Notes: generated from the letters alone by a model not told the origin. DNA of 64,000 bases from an uncultured Prevotellaceae bacterium (GCA_902778535.1 CACYYG010000002.1:76211-140210), one strand, 5' to 3'. Shown: positions 50,778 through 61,624, numbered from the stretch's first letter. Made by a program: numbers and translations.

Positions 50778-53700
50778 ATGTCTGTAAACTTTAAAAGTAT
50801 CTTACGTACGGCGTTACTGCTGTGCCTGCTTTTAGCCGTGGGCCATCTGCATGCGCAGACCACTGCAAAGGGTACGGTGACAGATGCCACAGGCGAAGCT
50901 GTCATTGGCGCGACCGTCGTAGAGAAGGGGAACCCCAAGAACGCTACAGCCACCGACTTCGACGGTAACTTCACGCTGAAGCTGCAACAGGGTAAGACCG
51001 TGGTAGTGAGCTACATCGGCATGGTGTCGCAGGAAGTCACAGCGGGTCCCAACATGAAAATCCAGTTGAAAGACGACAATGCCTCGTTAGACGAGGTCGT
51101 TGTCGTGGGTTACACCAGCAAGGCCCGTAAGGACCTGACCGGCTCTGTCGGCTCTATCTCGGGCAAGAAACTGGAGGTGGTTCCCGTGACCTCAGCCGCC
51201 GTAGCCCTGCAGGGCAAGATTTCCGGTGTGCAGGTGACCACGGTCGACGGTGAACCCGGCGCCGACGTCCACATCCGTGTGCGTGGCGGCACCTCGGTGA
51301 CTCAGACCAACGAGCCGCTCTACATCGTCGACGGTTTCCAGGTTGACAACATCAACGATATTCCTCCGACGGACATTGCCAGCATCGACATTCTGAAGGA
51401 CGCCTCCCTCACCGCCATCTACGGTGCCAAGGGCGGCAACGGCGTTGTGGTGGTGACGACGAAGAGCGCACAGGCCGGCAACGTGAAGGTGAGCTTCAAC
51501 GGCAACCTGAACATCAGCCACCTGTCGAAGAAGCTCGACCTGATGGACGCCGCCGACTTTGCCAAGTACCAGTACCAGTGGCACTCAGCCGCCGGCACCC
51601 GCAACTCAAACGGTAAGTTCTTCCGTTCGAACTTCGGCAACCCCTACGACCTCGACATGTACACCACGCTGCCCTCGCACGACTGGCAGGACGAGGTGAT
51701 GGGCGAGACGCCTATCAACTACTCGGCCAACCTGAACATCGGCGGCGGTACTGACAAGGTGAAGTTCAACATCTCGCTGACACAGAGTGAGGACAAGGGT
51801 ATCATTCTCGGTTCGGGCGTGCGCCGCACCAACCTGAACGTGAAGACCAACGTGCAGATTACCGACAAGCTGTCATTGCAGTTCAATCCGAAGTTCTCAT
51901 ACCGCCGCAATGAAGGCGCCGGTGGTGAGCACATCGGAACGGGCGGCATCATCGACGTGCTGCAGTATCGTCCCACCAACGGCCTGCGTGAGTACGGCTA
52001 CATCGACCCCGCCTACGCTGACCCCGATGAGGAGGAGCTCTTCACCTATACCAACCCGAAGAACGACATCGCCATCAACCAGCAGCTGCGCCATTCCTAT
52101 ACTTATACAAATGGCCTCTCCCTCGACTGGAAGCCCATCAAGGGCCTGACGCTGCGCACCGAGGGCACCATCGGCCTGAGCTGGAACGACACCAGCCGCT
52201 TCTACGGAGCCCTCACAGGCACGGGCAAGAGCAACAACAACCAGCCCGTGGCACAGATCAGCAACGGCTCGGGTCTGAACTACGTATGGACCAACACCGC
52301 CACCTACAACTTCACCATGAAGGAAGACCACAACTGGTCGTTCCTCGTAGGTCAGGAAATCTATCAGACACAGTCGCGCAGCACCTACCTGAACAGCCGC
52401 TATTTCCCCCGCTCCTTCGATGCTCGTACGGCATGGAATAACATGAGCTTCGGTACCCCTTACAGCACAGGCTCGAGTAAGAGCACGCCCGACCGCACCG
52501 CCTCGTTCTTCGGACAGGCCAGCTACAACTATAAGCACCAATACCTGCTGTCGGCCACGTTCCGTGCTGATGGTTCCACGAAATTTGCTCCCGGCAACCA
52601 GTGGGGCTACTTCCCCTCCGTCTCTGGTGCATGGGTGATGAGTGAGGAACCCTTCATGAAGGACATCAAGTGGATTTCCAACCTGAAGATTCGTGCCGCC
52701 ATCGGCCTGTCAGGTAACAACCGCATCAGCAACGACATGTGGCAGCCCCTCTACGCCATCGGTACCTCCGGCGGCCCCGGCTTCGGCGAGGTGACACAAT
52801 ATGGTGAGAAATATTACGCCAACAGCGGCGGCGCCAAGTTTGCCAACAAAAACATCAAGTGGGAGACAACCATCACCCGCAACCTGGCAGCCGACATCTC
52901 GCTGTTCAACGGCCGCGTGACCATCACGCCCGAATACTATTGGTACACCACACGCGACCTGCTCTATGACTCCGACCTGGCCTCCGTGCTGGGCTACACC
53001 AGCCAGATGCAAAACATCGGCCAGGTGACCAACCGAGGCTTCGACCTCAGCATCAACGGCGATATCCTACAGGGCAAGGACTACGTGCTGTCAGCCAACC
53101 TCAACTTCGGCTTCAACAAGAAGGTGGTGGACAAGCTCAACGGCATCGACACCGAGATATGGGACACCAACGACCGCTGGGCAACAGCCTATCAAGACTA
53201 CTGTCTGCGCGAAGGCGACGAGGTGGGCCTCATCTACGGTTTCGTCTACGACGGTCTCTACCAGTTCGACGAGTTCTACTTCGACCCGCTGAACAACTAC
53301 CAGGCCGTTCCCTGGGGCTCGGCAGCAGCCGACAACGGCACATCGAAGAACATGGCTCCGCGTGAGGACGGCTACGTCACCGTCATCAACGACATCTCAG
53401 GCTCATCGAACAGCGGCATCGCCACCCTGCCCGGCAAGCCCAAGTTCAAGGATCTGGACGGCGACGGACGCATCACCGAGAACGACCGCACCATCATCGG
53501 CAACACCAACCCGAAGATTCAGGGCGGCTTCGGCCTGAGCGGCTCCTACAAGAACCTCGACTTCACGGCCAACTTCTCCTACATGCTCGACTTCGACATC
53601 AACAACGCCACGGCCTACGTGCTGTCGGCATCGGAGGGCAACAAGAACAAGTTCAACAACGTGCTGGCCGAATTCAACGATGGCTGGCAATACAACGACA

Positions 53701-54104
53701 TCGACGGCAGCATCACCGGCACTAAGGGCGACATCCTCTACAAGTGCTACTACTCAGCCGACAAGAATGCCGTAGACATCTACAAGGAGGGCAACCCCAA
53801 CCGCACACTGTGGAACCCCACCGACGTGACAAAGAAGCTCACACACTCCTACTTCATCGAGGACGGTTCCTTCCTGCGCTGCAACGACGTCACCGTGGGC
53901 TACACCCTGCCCGCAGACCTCACGAAGAAGTGGGGCATCTCGAAAGCACGTTTCTATGTCAGCGCCTCTAACCTGTTCATCATCACCGGTTACAGCGGCT
54001 ACGACCCCGAGGTGGACATCCAGACAGGCCTCAAGCCCAGCATGGATATCAACCGCTATCCGCGTAACCGCAAGTTCGCCTTCGGTACTAACATCACGTT
54101 CTAA
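50778..54104 (+). CDS. SusC/RagA-type TonB-dependent transporter
   Basis: A 1108-residue outer-membrane importer. A signal peptide (about 1-29) is followed by a carboxypeptidase-regulatory-like domain (about 31-100, KGTVTDATGEAVIGATV), a plug (about 105-230, including LDEVVVVGY and the SusC-type LYIVDGFQV) and a 22-strand barrel, ending in RKFAFGTNITF. With the SusD partner it forms a lidded complex that takes up oligosaccharides. No sigma/anti-sigma pair or hybrid sensor is beside it, so control is unknown. The downstream pectate lyase suggests pectin fragments as substrate. Confidence 0.95.
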   Translation: MSVNFKSILRTALLLCLLLAVGHLHAQTTAKGTVTDATGEAVIGATVVEKGNPKNATATDFDGNFTLKLQQGKTVVVSYIGMVSQEVTAGPNMKIQLKDDNASLDEVVVVGYTSKARKDLTGSVGSISGKKLEVVPVTSAAVALQGKISGVQVTTVDGEPGADVHIRVRGGTSVTQTNEPLYIVDGFQVDNINDIPPTDIASIDILKDASLTAIYGAKGGNGVVVVTTKSAQAGNVKVSFNGNLNISHLSKKLDLMDAADFAKYQYQWHSAAGTRNSNGKFFRSNFGNPYDLDMYTTLPSHDWQDEVMGETPINYSANLNIGGGTDKVKFNISLTQSEDKGIILGSGVRRTNLNVKTNVQITDKLSLQFNPKFSYRRNEGAGGEHIGTGGIIDVLQYRPTNGLREYGYIDPAYADPDEEELFTYTNPKNDIAINQQLRHSYTYTNGLSLDWKPIKGLTLRTEGTIGLSWNDTSRFYGALTGTGKSNNNQPVAQISNGSGLNYVWTNTATYNFTMKEDHNWSFLVGQEIYQTQSRSTYLNSRYFPRSFDARTAWNNMSFGTPYSTGSSKSTPDRTASFFGQASYNYKHQYLLSATFRADGSTKFAPGNQWGYFPSVSGAWVMSEEPFMKDIKWISNLKIRAAIGLSGNNRISNDMWQPLYAIGTSGGPGFGEVTQYGEKYYANSGGAKFANKNIKWETTITRNLAADISLFNGRVTITPEYYWYTTRDLLYDSDLASVLGYTSQMQNIGQVTNRGFDLSINGDILQGKDYVLSANLNFGFNKKVVDKLNGIDTEIWDTNDRWATAYQDYCLREGDEVGLIYGFVYDGLYQFDEFYFDPLNNYQAVPWGSAAADNGTSKNMAPREDGYVTVINDISGSSNSGIATLPGKPKFKDLDGDGRITENDRTIIGNTNPKIQGGFGLSGSYKNLDFTANFSYMLDFDINNATAYVLSASEGNKNKFNNVLAEFNDGWQYNDIDGSITGTKGDILYKCYYSADKNAVDIYKEGNPNRTLWNPTDVTKKLTHSYFIEDGSFLRCNDVTVGYTLPADLTKKWGISKARFYVSASNLFIITGYSGYDPEVDIQTGLKPSMDINRYPRNRKFAFGTNITF

Positions 54105-54119
54105 AAAACAGAGACAGAT

Positions 54120-56270
54120 ATGAAAATCAAGAATATTTTATTGACAGGTGTGGCAGCACTGACGATGGCGTCGTGCAACGACTACTTGGAGGTAGAGGCA
54201 CCATCATCCTACACTGAGGAGTTTGTCTTCAGCATGAAGACCGAGGTGCAGCGCGCCCTCTACGGCGTCTACGCACAGGCTCTGAAGGGCGACCTCTACG
54301 GCAACATCTACCAGCGCAGCTTCGTGATGAACAGCGATGTGGACATGATCATCAACAGCAGCAGTGCCCACGCTCACGACAGCTACTCACGCTTCGACTG
54401 CGACGACCAGGGCGGCGACCTCTACAAATACTGGACAGCTGCCTATAACCTCATCGAATACTGCAACAAGTTCATCACCTCAGCCGAGAGCTCCGACGTA
54501 CGCTTCGTCAAGGATTCCAACGGCGAGTTTGAAGTGGACCAGAACGGCAACCGGCTGCTTGATGCCGACATCATGCAGTGGATAGGCGAGGCCAAATGTC
54601 TCCGCGCCATGGCCTATCACGACCTCGTGGTGTTCTTCGGCGATGTGCCCTTTATGTTCGAGCCCGCCAGCGTGCACGGCTCTGACTACGTGCCACCCGT
54701 GGCCGACCGCGAGACCATTCAGAAAGCACTGATTGAAGACCTGCAGAAAGCTGCTCCCTACATGACATCAACACAGACCGTCACCGTGGAACGCTGCTCG
54801 AAAGAGTTTGCACAGGGTCTCATCGCCCGCATCGCGCTCACTGCCGGCGGCTACTCGCTGCGTCCCAACAAGAACGATGCCAAGAGCTACGGCACCATGG
54901 AGCGCCCGCAGAACTGGCAGGAATACTACCGCACAGCCATGGCCTATGCCGACTCTGTCATACAGAGCGGTACACACCAGCTGCGCATGAAGTATCAGGA
55001 CGTATTCGTCAACGAGTGCAACTATCAGGTCATCAACAACGACGACCCCATCTTCGAGATTCCCTTCGCCAAGGAGTCGACAGGCAACACCGGCTACATT
55101 CAGGGTCCCACCTACAGTTCCTACGAAGGCAAGACCGTAGGCCCGTGGGGCGCCTGTTCGGGCAACGGACGCCTGAACGCCTTCTATCGCTTCCTGTTCC
55201 GCGACAACGACCTGCGCCGTGAGTTCATCAACGGCCTGTGGTACTACTCCTACTTCACCGATGCCACTGGCGCACTGGCTGACACTGTCTACATCCGCCA
55301 GGACTACACCGTGCACAACAACAAGTGGTCGAAGCTATGGAGCAGCACCAGCAATGCACTGGGCGAAATCACCACCGGTTCCACTGGCATCAACTATCCC
55401 TACATGCGATACGCCGACGTGCTGCTGATGTATGCCGAGACAGCCAACGAGCTGAACGGCGGCCCCACAGACAAGGCAGTGGAATGTCTGCAGAGCGTTC
55501 ATGCCCGTGCCTTTGAAGACGGCGACCCCGACTTCATCTCTCAGGCACAGGGCTCGAAGGAATCTTTCCAGAAAGCTGTCATGGACGAGCGCAAATGGGA
55601 GTTTGCCGGCGAGAACATGCGCTGGCGCGACCTCGTGCGCACCAACACCTACGCCGAGGAGCTGGTCTACAGCTTCCTGCGCTACTATTCCGTGGGCATG
55701 CAGAACGCCGGCAGCGCTACTGGCTATGAGGATGCCATCAACATGCACGATGGCTACACCGTCGACAATGGCTATATCGACAACCTGCCCGAGCGTATCT
55801 ATTACCACCAGTACGGCATTGACGAGGTAAACGCCTACGGACTGCGCATGTACCGTGCACAGCTCTACGGCTACAAGGTAAGCGACGACGGAACGGTCAC
55901 GCAGATGTATCCCAACCAGTCGCTGAAGAGCCTCCGCATCTATAACGCCTACAAGCCTGCCTCACAGCCTGTGACCAGCGCCATCACCCGTGGCGGCTTT
56001 GCTGCCCAAGCCTGGAACTTCGCCGACTTCTACCAGTGGGGCGACCAGAACACCGGCACGCCGAAGAATGAGTGCAAGTACAGCTACTACGGCTTTATCC
56101 GCTGCGACGACGGCGGCAACCTCTGGATAATCCGCAACGGTGTGCAGGAGCAGTTCCCGTCGAACATTCCCGACGCCAGCACACTGCCTGTCGTTCGCTA
56201 CATTCTCCCCTACCCCAACCTGGCCATCCAGCGCTCAGCAGGAGCCTATAAGAACTATTACGGCTATTAA
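54120..56270 (+). CDS. SusD/RagB-type outer-membrane lipoprotein
   Basis: A 716-residue lipoprotein with a lipobox cysteine C19 (MASC) and the typical SusD start CNDYLEVEAPSSYTEE. TPR-like helices run through the first two thirds; the blocks RAMAYHDLVVFFGDVPF and PYMRYADVLLMYAETANELNG and ERKWEFAGENMRWRDLVR are the family signature. It is the surface lid of the SusC channel. It begins 15 bases after susC. It is longer than usual SusD (500-600 residues), with extra sequence in the last 150. Confidence 0.95.
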   Translation: MKIKNILLTGVAALTMASCNDYLEVEAPSSYTEEFVFSMKTEVQRALYGVYAQALKGDLYGNIYQRSFVMNSDVDMIINSSSAHAHDSYSRFDCDDQGGDLYKYWTAAYNLIEYCNKFITSAESSDVRFVKDSNGEFEVDQNGNRLLDADIMQWIGEAKCLRAMAYHDLVVFFGDVPFMFEPASVHGSDYVPPVADRETIQKALIEDLQKAAPYMTSTQTVTVERCSKEFAQGLIARIALTAGGYSLRPNKNDAKSYGTMERPQNWQEYYRTAMAYADSVIQSGTHQLRMKYQDVFVNECNYQVINNDDPIFEIPFAKESTGNTGYIQGPTYSSYEGKTVGPWGACSGNGRLNAFYRFLFRDNDLRREFINGLWYYSYFTDATGALADTVYIRQDYTVHNNKWSKLWSSTSNALGEITTGSTGINYPYMRYADVLLMYAETANELNGGPTDKAVECLQSVHARAFEDGDPDFISQAQGSKESFQKAVMDERKWEFAGENMRWRDLVRTNTYAEELVYSFLRYYSVGMQNAGSATGYEDAINMHDGYTVDNGYIDNLPERIYYHQYGIDEVNAYGLRMYRAQLYGYKVSDDGTVTQMYPNQSLKSLRIYNAYKPASQPVTSAITRGGFAAQAWNFADFYQWGDQNTGTPKNECKYSYYGFIRCDDGGNLWIIRNGVQEQFPSNIPDASTLPVVRYILPYPNLAIQRSAGAYKNYYGY

Positions 56271-56282
56271 AATATTACGACC

Positions 56283-58661
56283 ATGAAAAAGATACTCAAT
56301 AGCATTATGCTCCTTTTCCTCGCAGGCACCTCAGCCCTGATGGTTTCCTGCAAGGACGATGACGACGCAGCTCCCGGCACCGACCGCGAGTTTATGACCA
56401 TGTTCATCTGCGACAACACGCGCGGCAAGGGCTCCGACTATCCCTATAACAGCGGACTCGACGCTGCCTACCCCCACGGCAACTCCATCCACCTCTACTG
56501 GTATGGCGTGGATGACTGCGCCGGCTATCAGGTGCAAATGGCACTGCAGCCCAAGGTATCCGGCGGTAGCGATGCCTGGGCTCGCATACAGGGCACCAGC
56601 GACTTGCTCGTTGACACCATCGTAGGCCCGAAGGTGCTCGACCTGCTCATCAAGGACCAGCAGTACAGCACCAGCTACCGTTTCGCCATCCGTGCACTGT
56701 CAAAGAAGGACAAGAACATCAAGGGCGATGAGAGCACCTTTGCCCACGCCTCCAATTGGTACGGTCACGGCAACGGACGCCAATGGCAGGAATACCTCGG
56801 AGTAGACACCAAGGACCGCTACCCAACGCCCTATGCCGTCTATGTGAACCAGGCCGAGACCACCGAGGAGACCATGCACGTCTACCTCAACTCAACGGTG
56901 AAAAAGGCTATGGGCTATGCCGAAGATGCAACCATCACCAGCGAAGAAGACCTCGACAAGCTGGAGTCCTACTATGAGAACTTCAACATCGACGAGAACG
57001 GCAACCTGGGCTACTCCATCCTCACCGTGTCGCCCTCGCCCAACAACCCCAACTCTTCCGTGGGCGAGAAATGGAAGCGTTATCAGATTACACAGGAGGA
57101 CCGCGAGCGCGGCTACGTCGTCGTCGACGGTTTGACGGCCAACTCGGTCTACGTCATCGACGTCATCGACCCCCGTGTGCCCGTGGCCATCGATGCCAAG
57201 TACAACACCTGCACCGCACGCAGCGACGGACAGCCCGGTGAACCCATCCTCCTGGAACACGCCGCCCTGCTGGCCACGCAGAATCAGGGCACACTGCCCA
57301 ATAATGATGCTTACAATCGTGCTGACGTCTATGCACGTGCTGCCGAGTTCAACGCAGCTCCACTGACGCCAACACTCTACGACTTCATCTCAAACACCAA
57401 CTACGCTGAAGGTCAGACATTCCTGCTGGAAGGCGGCAAGACCTACTATCTGGACGGCAACGACATCACCTGTAAGGGCTTCACCCTGCGCACCGACCCC
57501 GCCGACGTAGCACAAGGCAAGCGTGCCCGCGTCATCAGTGGCATCGGTAAGGGCTCGAACTTCTCACAGGGTGTCAACGGTGAGCAGTGGAACGGATGCC
57601 CCTACTCCATGTTCACCTTCGGACGTTCACCGGAAGCTGGTGAGGGCGGCGAAATCTACATGAAGAAGCTCGCCTTCTACGACATCGACTTCGACAATCC
57701 CCTGTGCTACAACTATGGCGACCAACAGGCCGGCGCAGGAAGTCCTACCGGTAACTACTTCTTCAACATGTTCAGCGACGGTATGGCCGTAACGCTCGAC
57801 TCGCTCGTCATGGAGAACTGCTCGTTCAAGCGCCTGGTGCGCGGATTCATCCGTGAGCAGGGCCCGAACTACAAGGTGTGGAACCATGTGCTCATCAAGA
57901 ACAACCTGTTCCTTGACTGCGGCTACTACAACCAGGGCGCAGGCGGCTATTGCTGGGTGGCAGGCATCAACCAGCCCGGTTCGAACCTCTACAAGGACTT
58001 CAAGGTTGTAGAGAACACGTTCTTCGACAGTCCCTTCCCTGCCTTCTTCAGCGAGGAGAACACCAACAACCGCCGCGACAACGGTCCGTGGATCATCACA
58101 TTCTCGAACAACACGCTCGTCAACTTCAACACGCGTGCCAACGGTGCCATCTTCAAGATGCGTGACCTGCCAGACGGCTCGGTCTACAACGTTGAGAACA
58201 ACCTCTTCGTACTCTGCAAAAAGGCCGGCGACCAGCGCGTGCTCGCCATGTGGGGCGCCGACATCCGCAACACGCAGTCTAACGCCGACGGTTCCGCAGG
58301 CAAGGTGACCCTGAACTTCCGCAACAACTGGTCGACCAACAACGACCTGACCAACGGCTCCATCTTCAGCGCCAACGCATGGACGGCCACAAGCAACAAC
58401 TTCGGTAAGCTCGTCAAGGATGGCAACGCCACGCTGAACGGTACGTTAGAGGTGCAAGTGGCCAACATCTCGGCCACCGAGCTTATGGAGCAGCCCTGCC
58501 CGCCCTACGTAGCCGCCACGGCCAACGATGTGAACATGCACCGTGCTGATGCCCTTGACGGTACTGCCACAACGGAGTTCAATGTCAACCTCTACTTCAA
58601 GAACACCAGCAACGACATCTACAGCAACAATGTAGGTGCAGCACGCTGGCGCAACAAGTAA
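56283..58661 (+). CDS. surface lipoprotein with DUF4957/DUF5123-type domains
   Basis: A 792-residue lipoprotein with C23 (MVSC). The N-terminal half has fibronectin III-like repeats (about 35-320). A beta-helix region (about 360-560) resembles DUF4957, and the last part (about 590-790; VENNLFVLCKKAG, LNFRNNW) resembles DUF5123. Such proteins are common in pectin-related loci of Bacteroidota and probably bind or cleave pectic chains at the surface. It begins 12 bases after susD, in the position where a surface glycan-binding protein is usual. Confidence 0.82.
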   Translation: MKKILNSIMLLFLAGTSALMVSCKDDDDAAPGTDREFMTMFICDNTRGKGSDYPYNSGLDAAYPHGNSIHLYWYGVDDCAGYQVQMALQPKVSGGSDAWARIQGTSDLLVDTIVGPKVLDLLIKDQQYSTSYRFAIRALSKKDKNIKGDESTFAHASNWYGHGNGRQWQEYLGVDTKDRYPTPYAVYVNQAETTEETMHVYLNSTVKKAMGYAEDATITSEEDLDKLESYYENFNIDENGNLGYSILTVSPSPNNPNSSVGEKWKRYQITQEDRERGYVVVDGLTANSVYVIDVIDPRVPVAIDAKYNTCTARSDGQPGEPILLEHAALLATQNQGTLPNNDAYNRADVYARAAEFNAAPLTPTLYDFISNTNYAEGQTFLLEGGKTYYLDGNDITCKGFTLRTDPADVAQGKRARVISGIGKGSNFSQGVNGEQWNGCPYSMFTFGRSPEAGEGGEIYMKKLAFYDIDFDNPLCYNYGDQQAGAGSPTGNYFFNMFSDGMAVTLDSLVMENCSFKRLVRGFIREQGPNYKVWNHVLIKNNLFLDCGYYNQGAGGYCWVAGINQPGSNLYKDFKVVENTFFDSPFPAFFSEENTNNRRDNGPWIITFSNNTLVNFNTRANGAIFKMRDLPDGSVYNVENNLFVLCKKAGDQRVLAMWGADIRNTQSNADGSAGKVTLNFRNNWSTNNDLTNGSIFSANAWTATSNNFGKLVKDGNATLNGTLEVQVANISATELMEQPCPPYVAATANDVNMHRADALDGTATTEFNVNLYFKNTSNDIYSNNVGAARWRNK

Positions 58662-58687
58662 TTCTTTTGACAACGCAATCTTAACGA

Positions 58688-59227
58688 ATGAAACGTATGA
58701 AGATATTTAGCAAAACAACGGTTATTGGTCTATGTTTATTGGCCTTTGGCGCAATAAGCTTCACCTCCTGCGACGACGCCAACGAGTATGACGATGCCAA
58801 CACCGACAACCCATCGTGGGTGACAGGCTATACCGACTCACTCAAGATAACCCATCCTCAGTCACTGGCCGGCACCCACTGGGTGCGCGGCACAGGACTG
58901 AAGAAGAACGCCTACGGACAGGAAGTGCAGGGCTTCGTAGAGAGCCTCAACTTTGTCAGTGCCGACAGCGTGGCCGTAAAGATGAGCGAGGGCACCACCT
59001 CGGGCACCTGGGTAGACGAGTCGAACACTGAGTTCCTGCCTTATTACGAGTACACCTACTCTGAGACGACAGGAAGCTTTGAAATCCTGAAGCGCGTGGT
59101 GGACGACCGAGGCGCCGTTTCAAAGTCAGCCATCTTCACTGGCGTGGCTGTCAGCGGTAGCCGTGAGGTCATCACCGTTGCTCATTTTGGCGACACACCA
59201 GTTCAATCTTACCTCGTAAAACAGTAG
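58688..59227 (+). CDS. lipoprotein of unknown function in the SusC/D locus
   Basis: A 179-residue lipoprotein with a signal segment and C28 (FTSC). The mature part is beta-rich (WVRGTGLKKNAYG, YYEYTYSETTGSF), perhaps a single beta-sandwich. No family recognised. It is 26 bases after the DUF4957/DUF5123-type gene and is followed by a strong terminator, so it ends the operon. An ATG three codons on is a possible alternative start. Confidence 0.7.
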   Translation: MKRMKIFSKTTVIGLCLLAFGAISFTSCDDANEYDDANTDNPSWVTGYTDSLKITHPQSLAGTHWVRGTGLKKNAYGQEVQGFVESLNFVSADSVAVKMSEGTTSGTWVDESNTEFLPYYEYTYSETTGSFEILKRVVDDRGAVSKSAIFTGVAVSGSREVITVAHFGDTPVQSYLVKQ

Positions 59228-59241
59228 AAAGAATTAAAAAA

Positions 59242-59285
59242 GACAAAAAACGGAAACAGCTCCGTGCTTTTTTCCGTTTTTTGTC
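59242..59285 (+). terminator. terminator closing the SusC/D operon
   Basis: GACAAAAAACGGAAA (59242-59256) pairs exactly with TTTCCGTTTTTTGTC (59271-59285) across a 14-base loop. The upper stem ends in T runs. Confidence 0.8.
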
Positions 59286-59306
59286 TGATTCTTACAAAAA
59301 AAACTG

Positions 59307-59314
59307 TATCTTTG
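59307..59314 (+). promoter_or_regulatory. -7 element for the exported 742-residue protein
   Basis: TATCTTTG, with a TTTG at 59280-59283 at a slightly long spacing of 23 bases. The leader would be about 52 bases. Confidence 0.55.
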
Positions 59315-59370
59315 CAACGAATTAACAACCAAACAATAAAAACGTTTTACTAACTCAATTATTTGTAATT

Positions 59371-61599
59371 ATGAAAAAAATCTTTACTCTTGCATTAGCC
59401 CTTATCGGGCTCGCCGGCGTTGCCAAGGCAGCAAACGTCGACGACATTGCTGTTTGCAAGCACAGCTATGTGCTTGTCTGCGATGAAGTGACAAACAACG
59501 GTACCGTAAAGCCCGACAAGAACACACTCGTCGGCAATGGTTTCGTTCTTCTTTTTGGCTCTGACGCCCAAAAATCTGTCAGCAATGGAAAGGGAAGCGT
59601 TGACCTCTCTACTGTCGATGGTGAGATTGTGACTGAGGATATTGCTGCTAAGTACGGCGAGTATGGCAAGCACCTGAACTCTTTGCGTCTGAAGAACCTT
59701 CAGGACATGTTTGTGATGAAGTTGACAGCCAAGTCTAAACTGATCATCTTCTTCAATGGCCAGAATAAGACTGGTGCAGCTGCTCGTTATCCGAAAATCG
59801 CCACAGACGAAAAGCTGGAGAATGCTCTTAATGCCGGTCCGACGGATGATACGCCCGCAGTTGGAGTGCAGAGATTGGAATTTGTGGTTCCAGATGACGG
59901 CACCTACTATGTGGGATCATACAACGGCGACATTTATGTCAGCTACGTTATCGTCGAGGCCAACGAGGCTCCTGGCACACCGTCAGTAAAGGTAGGCGAC
60001 CAGACCTACGAAGGCGGCCTGTGGTTCCGCGAGGTGACCTGTAAGGCCAATGATGCTACCGAGGAAGGCTCTGATGAGAAGATTCCCACCATCGTGACCT
60101 ACACCACCGACGGCACCATGCCTACAGCAGCCAGCCCCGTCTACACCCAGCCCATCAAGTGCTACAAGGACATGACCGTGAAGTTCCAGGCTTTCCTGGA
60201 CTTTGGCGACGGCAAGGCCAATGCTGACTTCATCTGCGACGGTGCCGACAACGAGGGCATCGTGAGCTTCAGCTTTGACGCTCCTGCCATCGAGGCCGAT
60301 GGTGCTACATTCACCATCAATTCTCCCTATGCTGAGCAGAACGGCACCAACTTCTACAAGCTGAACGGCGGTGAAGAAGTGCAGGGCAACGGCACCACAC
60401 TGTCCGAAAGCGCCACTGTAACCGCCTTCACGAAAATCGCAAATGGCGAATATGCCACATTCACCTCAAAGAGCACTTTGAAGGATGTCTATGTGCTGAA
60501 CCCCATCAAGGAGAAGAAGGTCATTGCCGTAACCGCTGGCGAGGCTGTGCTTGACGAGGAAGCTACTGCCACCTCCACCACAGGTGAGGTATACAAAGTA
60601 GAAGGCGGAGAGATTAGTGCTGAAAAGTCGGACTTCTTCGTAAAGAATCTTACTTTCAAGGCAGAGAAGAATGCTGACTATCAGGTGCCCGTAGGACAGG
60701 AAGTGTACATCCAGATGAGCAACACCAACATCACCTTCTTCGTGGCAGAGGGCGACTCCGTTGACGTGAAGGTTATCTGCACGAAGAATTCTTGTAAGAA
60801 CATTGATGCCGACGATGCCGAGGATGGTTCACAGGTGAATGATCGCAAGTGCTTTGTAAACGTAAGCGGAACGAATTACTGCCTGAAGGATGAAGAGGGC
60901 AACGAGACAAACGACCTGAAGCTTTATCCCAATGCCAATGAGTTCTCATTCGGTCTGAAGGGTGCCGAGGGCGGCAGCTACTTCACCTTCCAGAAGTATT
61001 CTGGCACTGGCAACATCATGATCTCCAGCATCGAGTTTACACCTGCTGCTGCAGAGCCCGCCGAGACCGAGACTGTGCTGTGGGAGGGCAATGCCCTCGT
61101 CAACGGATGGGCCGATCAGCCCTTCTTCCTCAGCGATGGCGGCAAGGAACTGACCGACAATAACGCCAAGGCCGGCGACCGTATCCGCATCTACGCCTCC
61201 GCTCCCGCCAACACCTGGCAGGTAGAGCTGTTCAACGGACACTGGGAAAGCATGGTGGAACGCTTCTCGGCTGTCGCACTCACCGAGGAGGACGGCTCAC
61301 CTCGTGAGTCATCCATATTCGACCTTGATGCACTGGGCTACTTCGAGTATACCATCACCGACACGTTCCTCACCACGAATACCGTGGCTCAGGGATGGGG
61401 TGGCACTTTCCTGCTTAATGGTGACGGCAACCTCACTGTGACGAAGGTTACGCTCGTTCAGGGTGGTGCCTCTGGCATTGAGACCATTAAGGCTGTCAAC
61501 GTCAAGAACGGTGCTGTCTACAACCTCTCCGGCCAGAAGGTGGACGCCAGCTACAAGGGCGTGGTCATCAAGAACGGCAAGAAGATGCTGCAGAAATAA
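59371..61599 (+). CDS. large exported protein with C-terminal sorting-like tail
   Basis: A 742-residue protein with a signal peptide (about 1-20) and several beta domains. A segment near residues 240-275 (VTYTTDGTMPTAASPVYTQP) resembles the chitobiase C-terminal type domain. The final 40 residues (IETIKAVNVKNGAVYNLSGQ, then a GVVIKNGKKML pattern) look like the type IX secretion tail of Prevotella proteins. No catalytic motif is evident; it may bind glycan. It has its own promoter and ends at a terminator before the pectate lyase. Confidence 0.75.
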   Translation: MKKIFTLALALIGLAGVAKAANVDDIAVCKHSYVLVCDEVTNNGTVKPDKNTLVGNGFVLLFGSDAQKSVSNGKGSVDLSTVDGEIVTEDIAAKYGEYGKHLNSLRLKNLQDMFVMKLTAKSKLIIFFNGQNKTGAAARYPKIATDEKLENALNAGPTDDTPAVGVQRLEFVVPDDGTYYVGSYNGDIYVSYVIVEANEAPGTPSVKVGDQTYEGGLWFREVTCKANDATEEGSDEKIPTIVTYTTDGTMPTAASPVYTQPIKCYKDMTVKFQAFLDFGDGKANADFICDGADNEGIVSFSFDAPAIEADGATFTINSPYAEQNGTNFYKLNGGEEVQGNGTTLSESATVTAFTKIANGEYATFTSKSTLKDVYVLNPIKEKKVIAVTAGEAVLDEEATATSTTGEVYKVEGGEISAEKSDFFVKNLTFKAEKNADYQVPVGQEVYIQMSNTNITFFVAEGDSVDVKVICTKNSCKNIDADDAEDGSQVNDRKCFVNVSGTNYCLKDEEGNETNDLKLYPNANEFSFGLKGAEGGSYFTFQKYSGTGNIMISSIEFTPAAAEPAETETVLWEGNALVNGWADQPFFLSDGGKELTDNNAKAGDRIRIYASAPANTWQVELFNGHWESMVERFSAVALTEEDGSPRESSIFDLDALGYFEYTITDTFLTTNTVAQGWGGTFLLNGDGNLTVTKVTLVQGGASGIETIKAVNVKNGAVYNLSGQKVDASYKGVVIKNGKKMLQK

Positions 61600-61624
61600 T
61601 TCCTGACAGTAAACACTATTCAGC

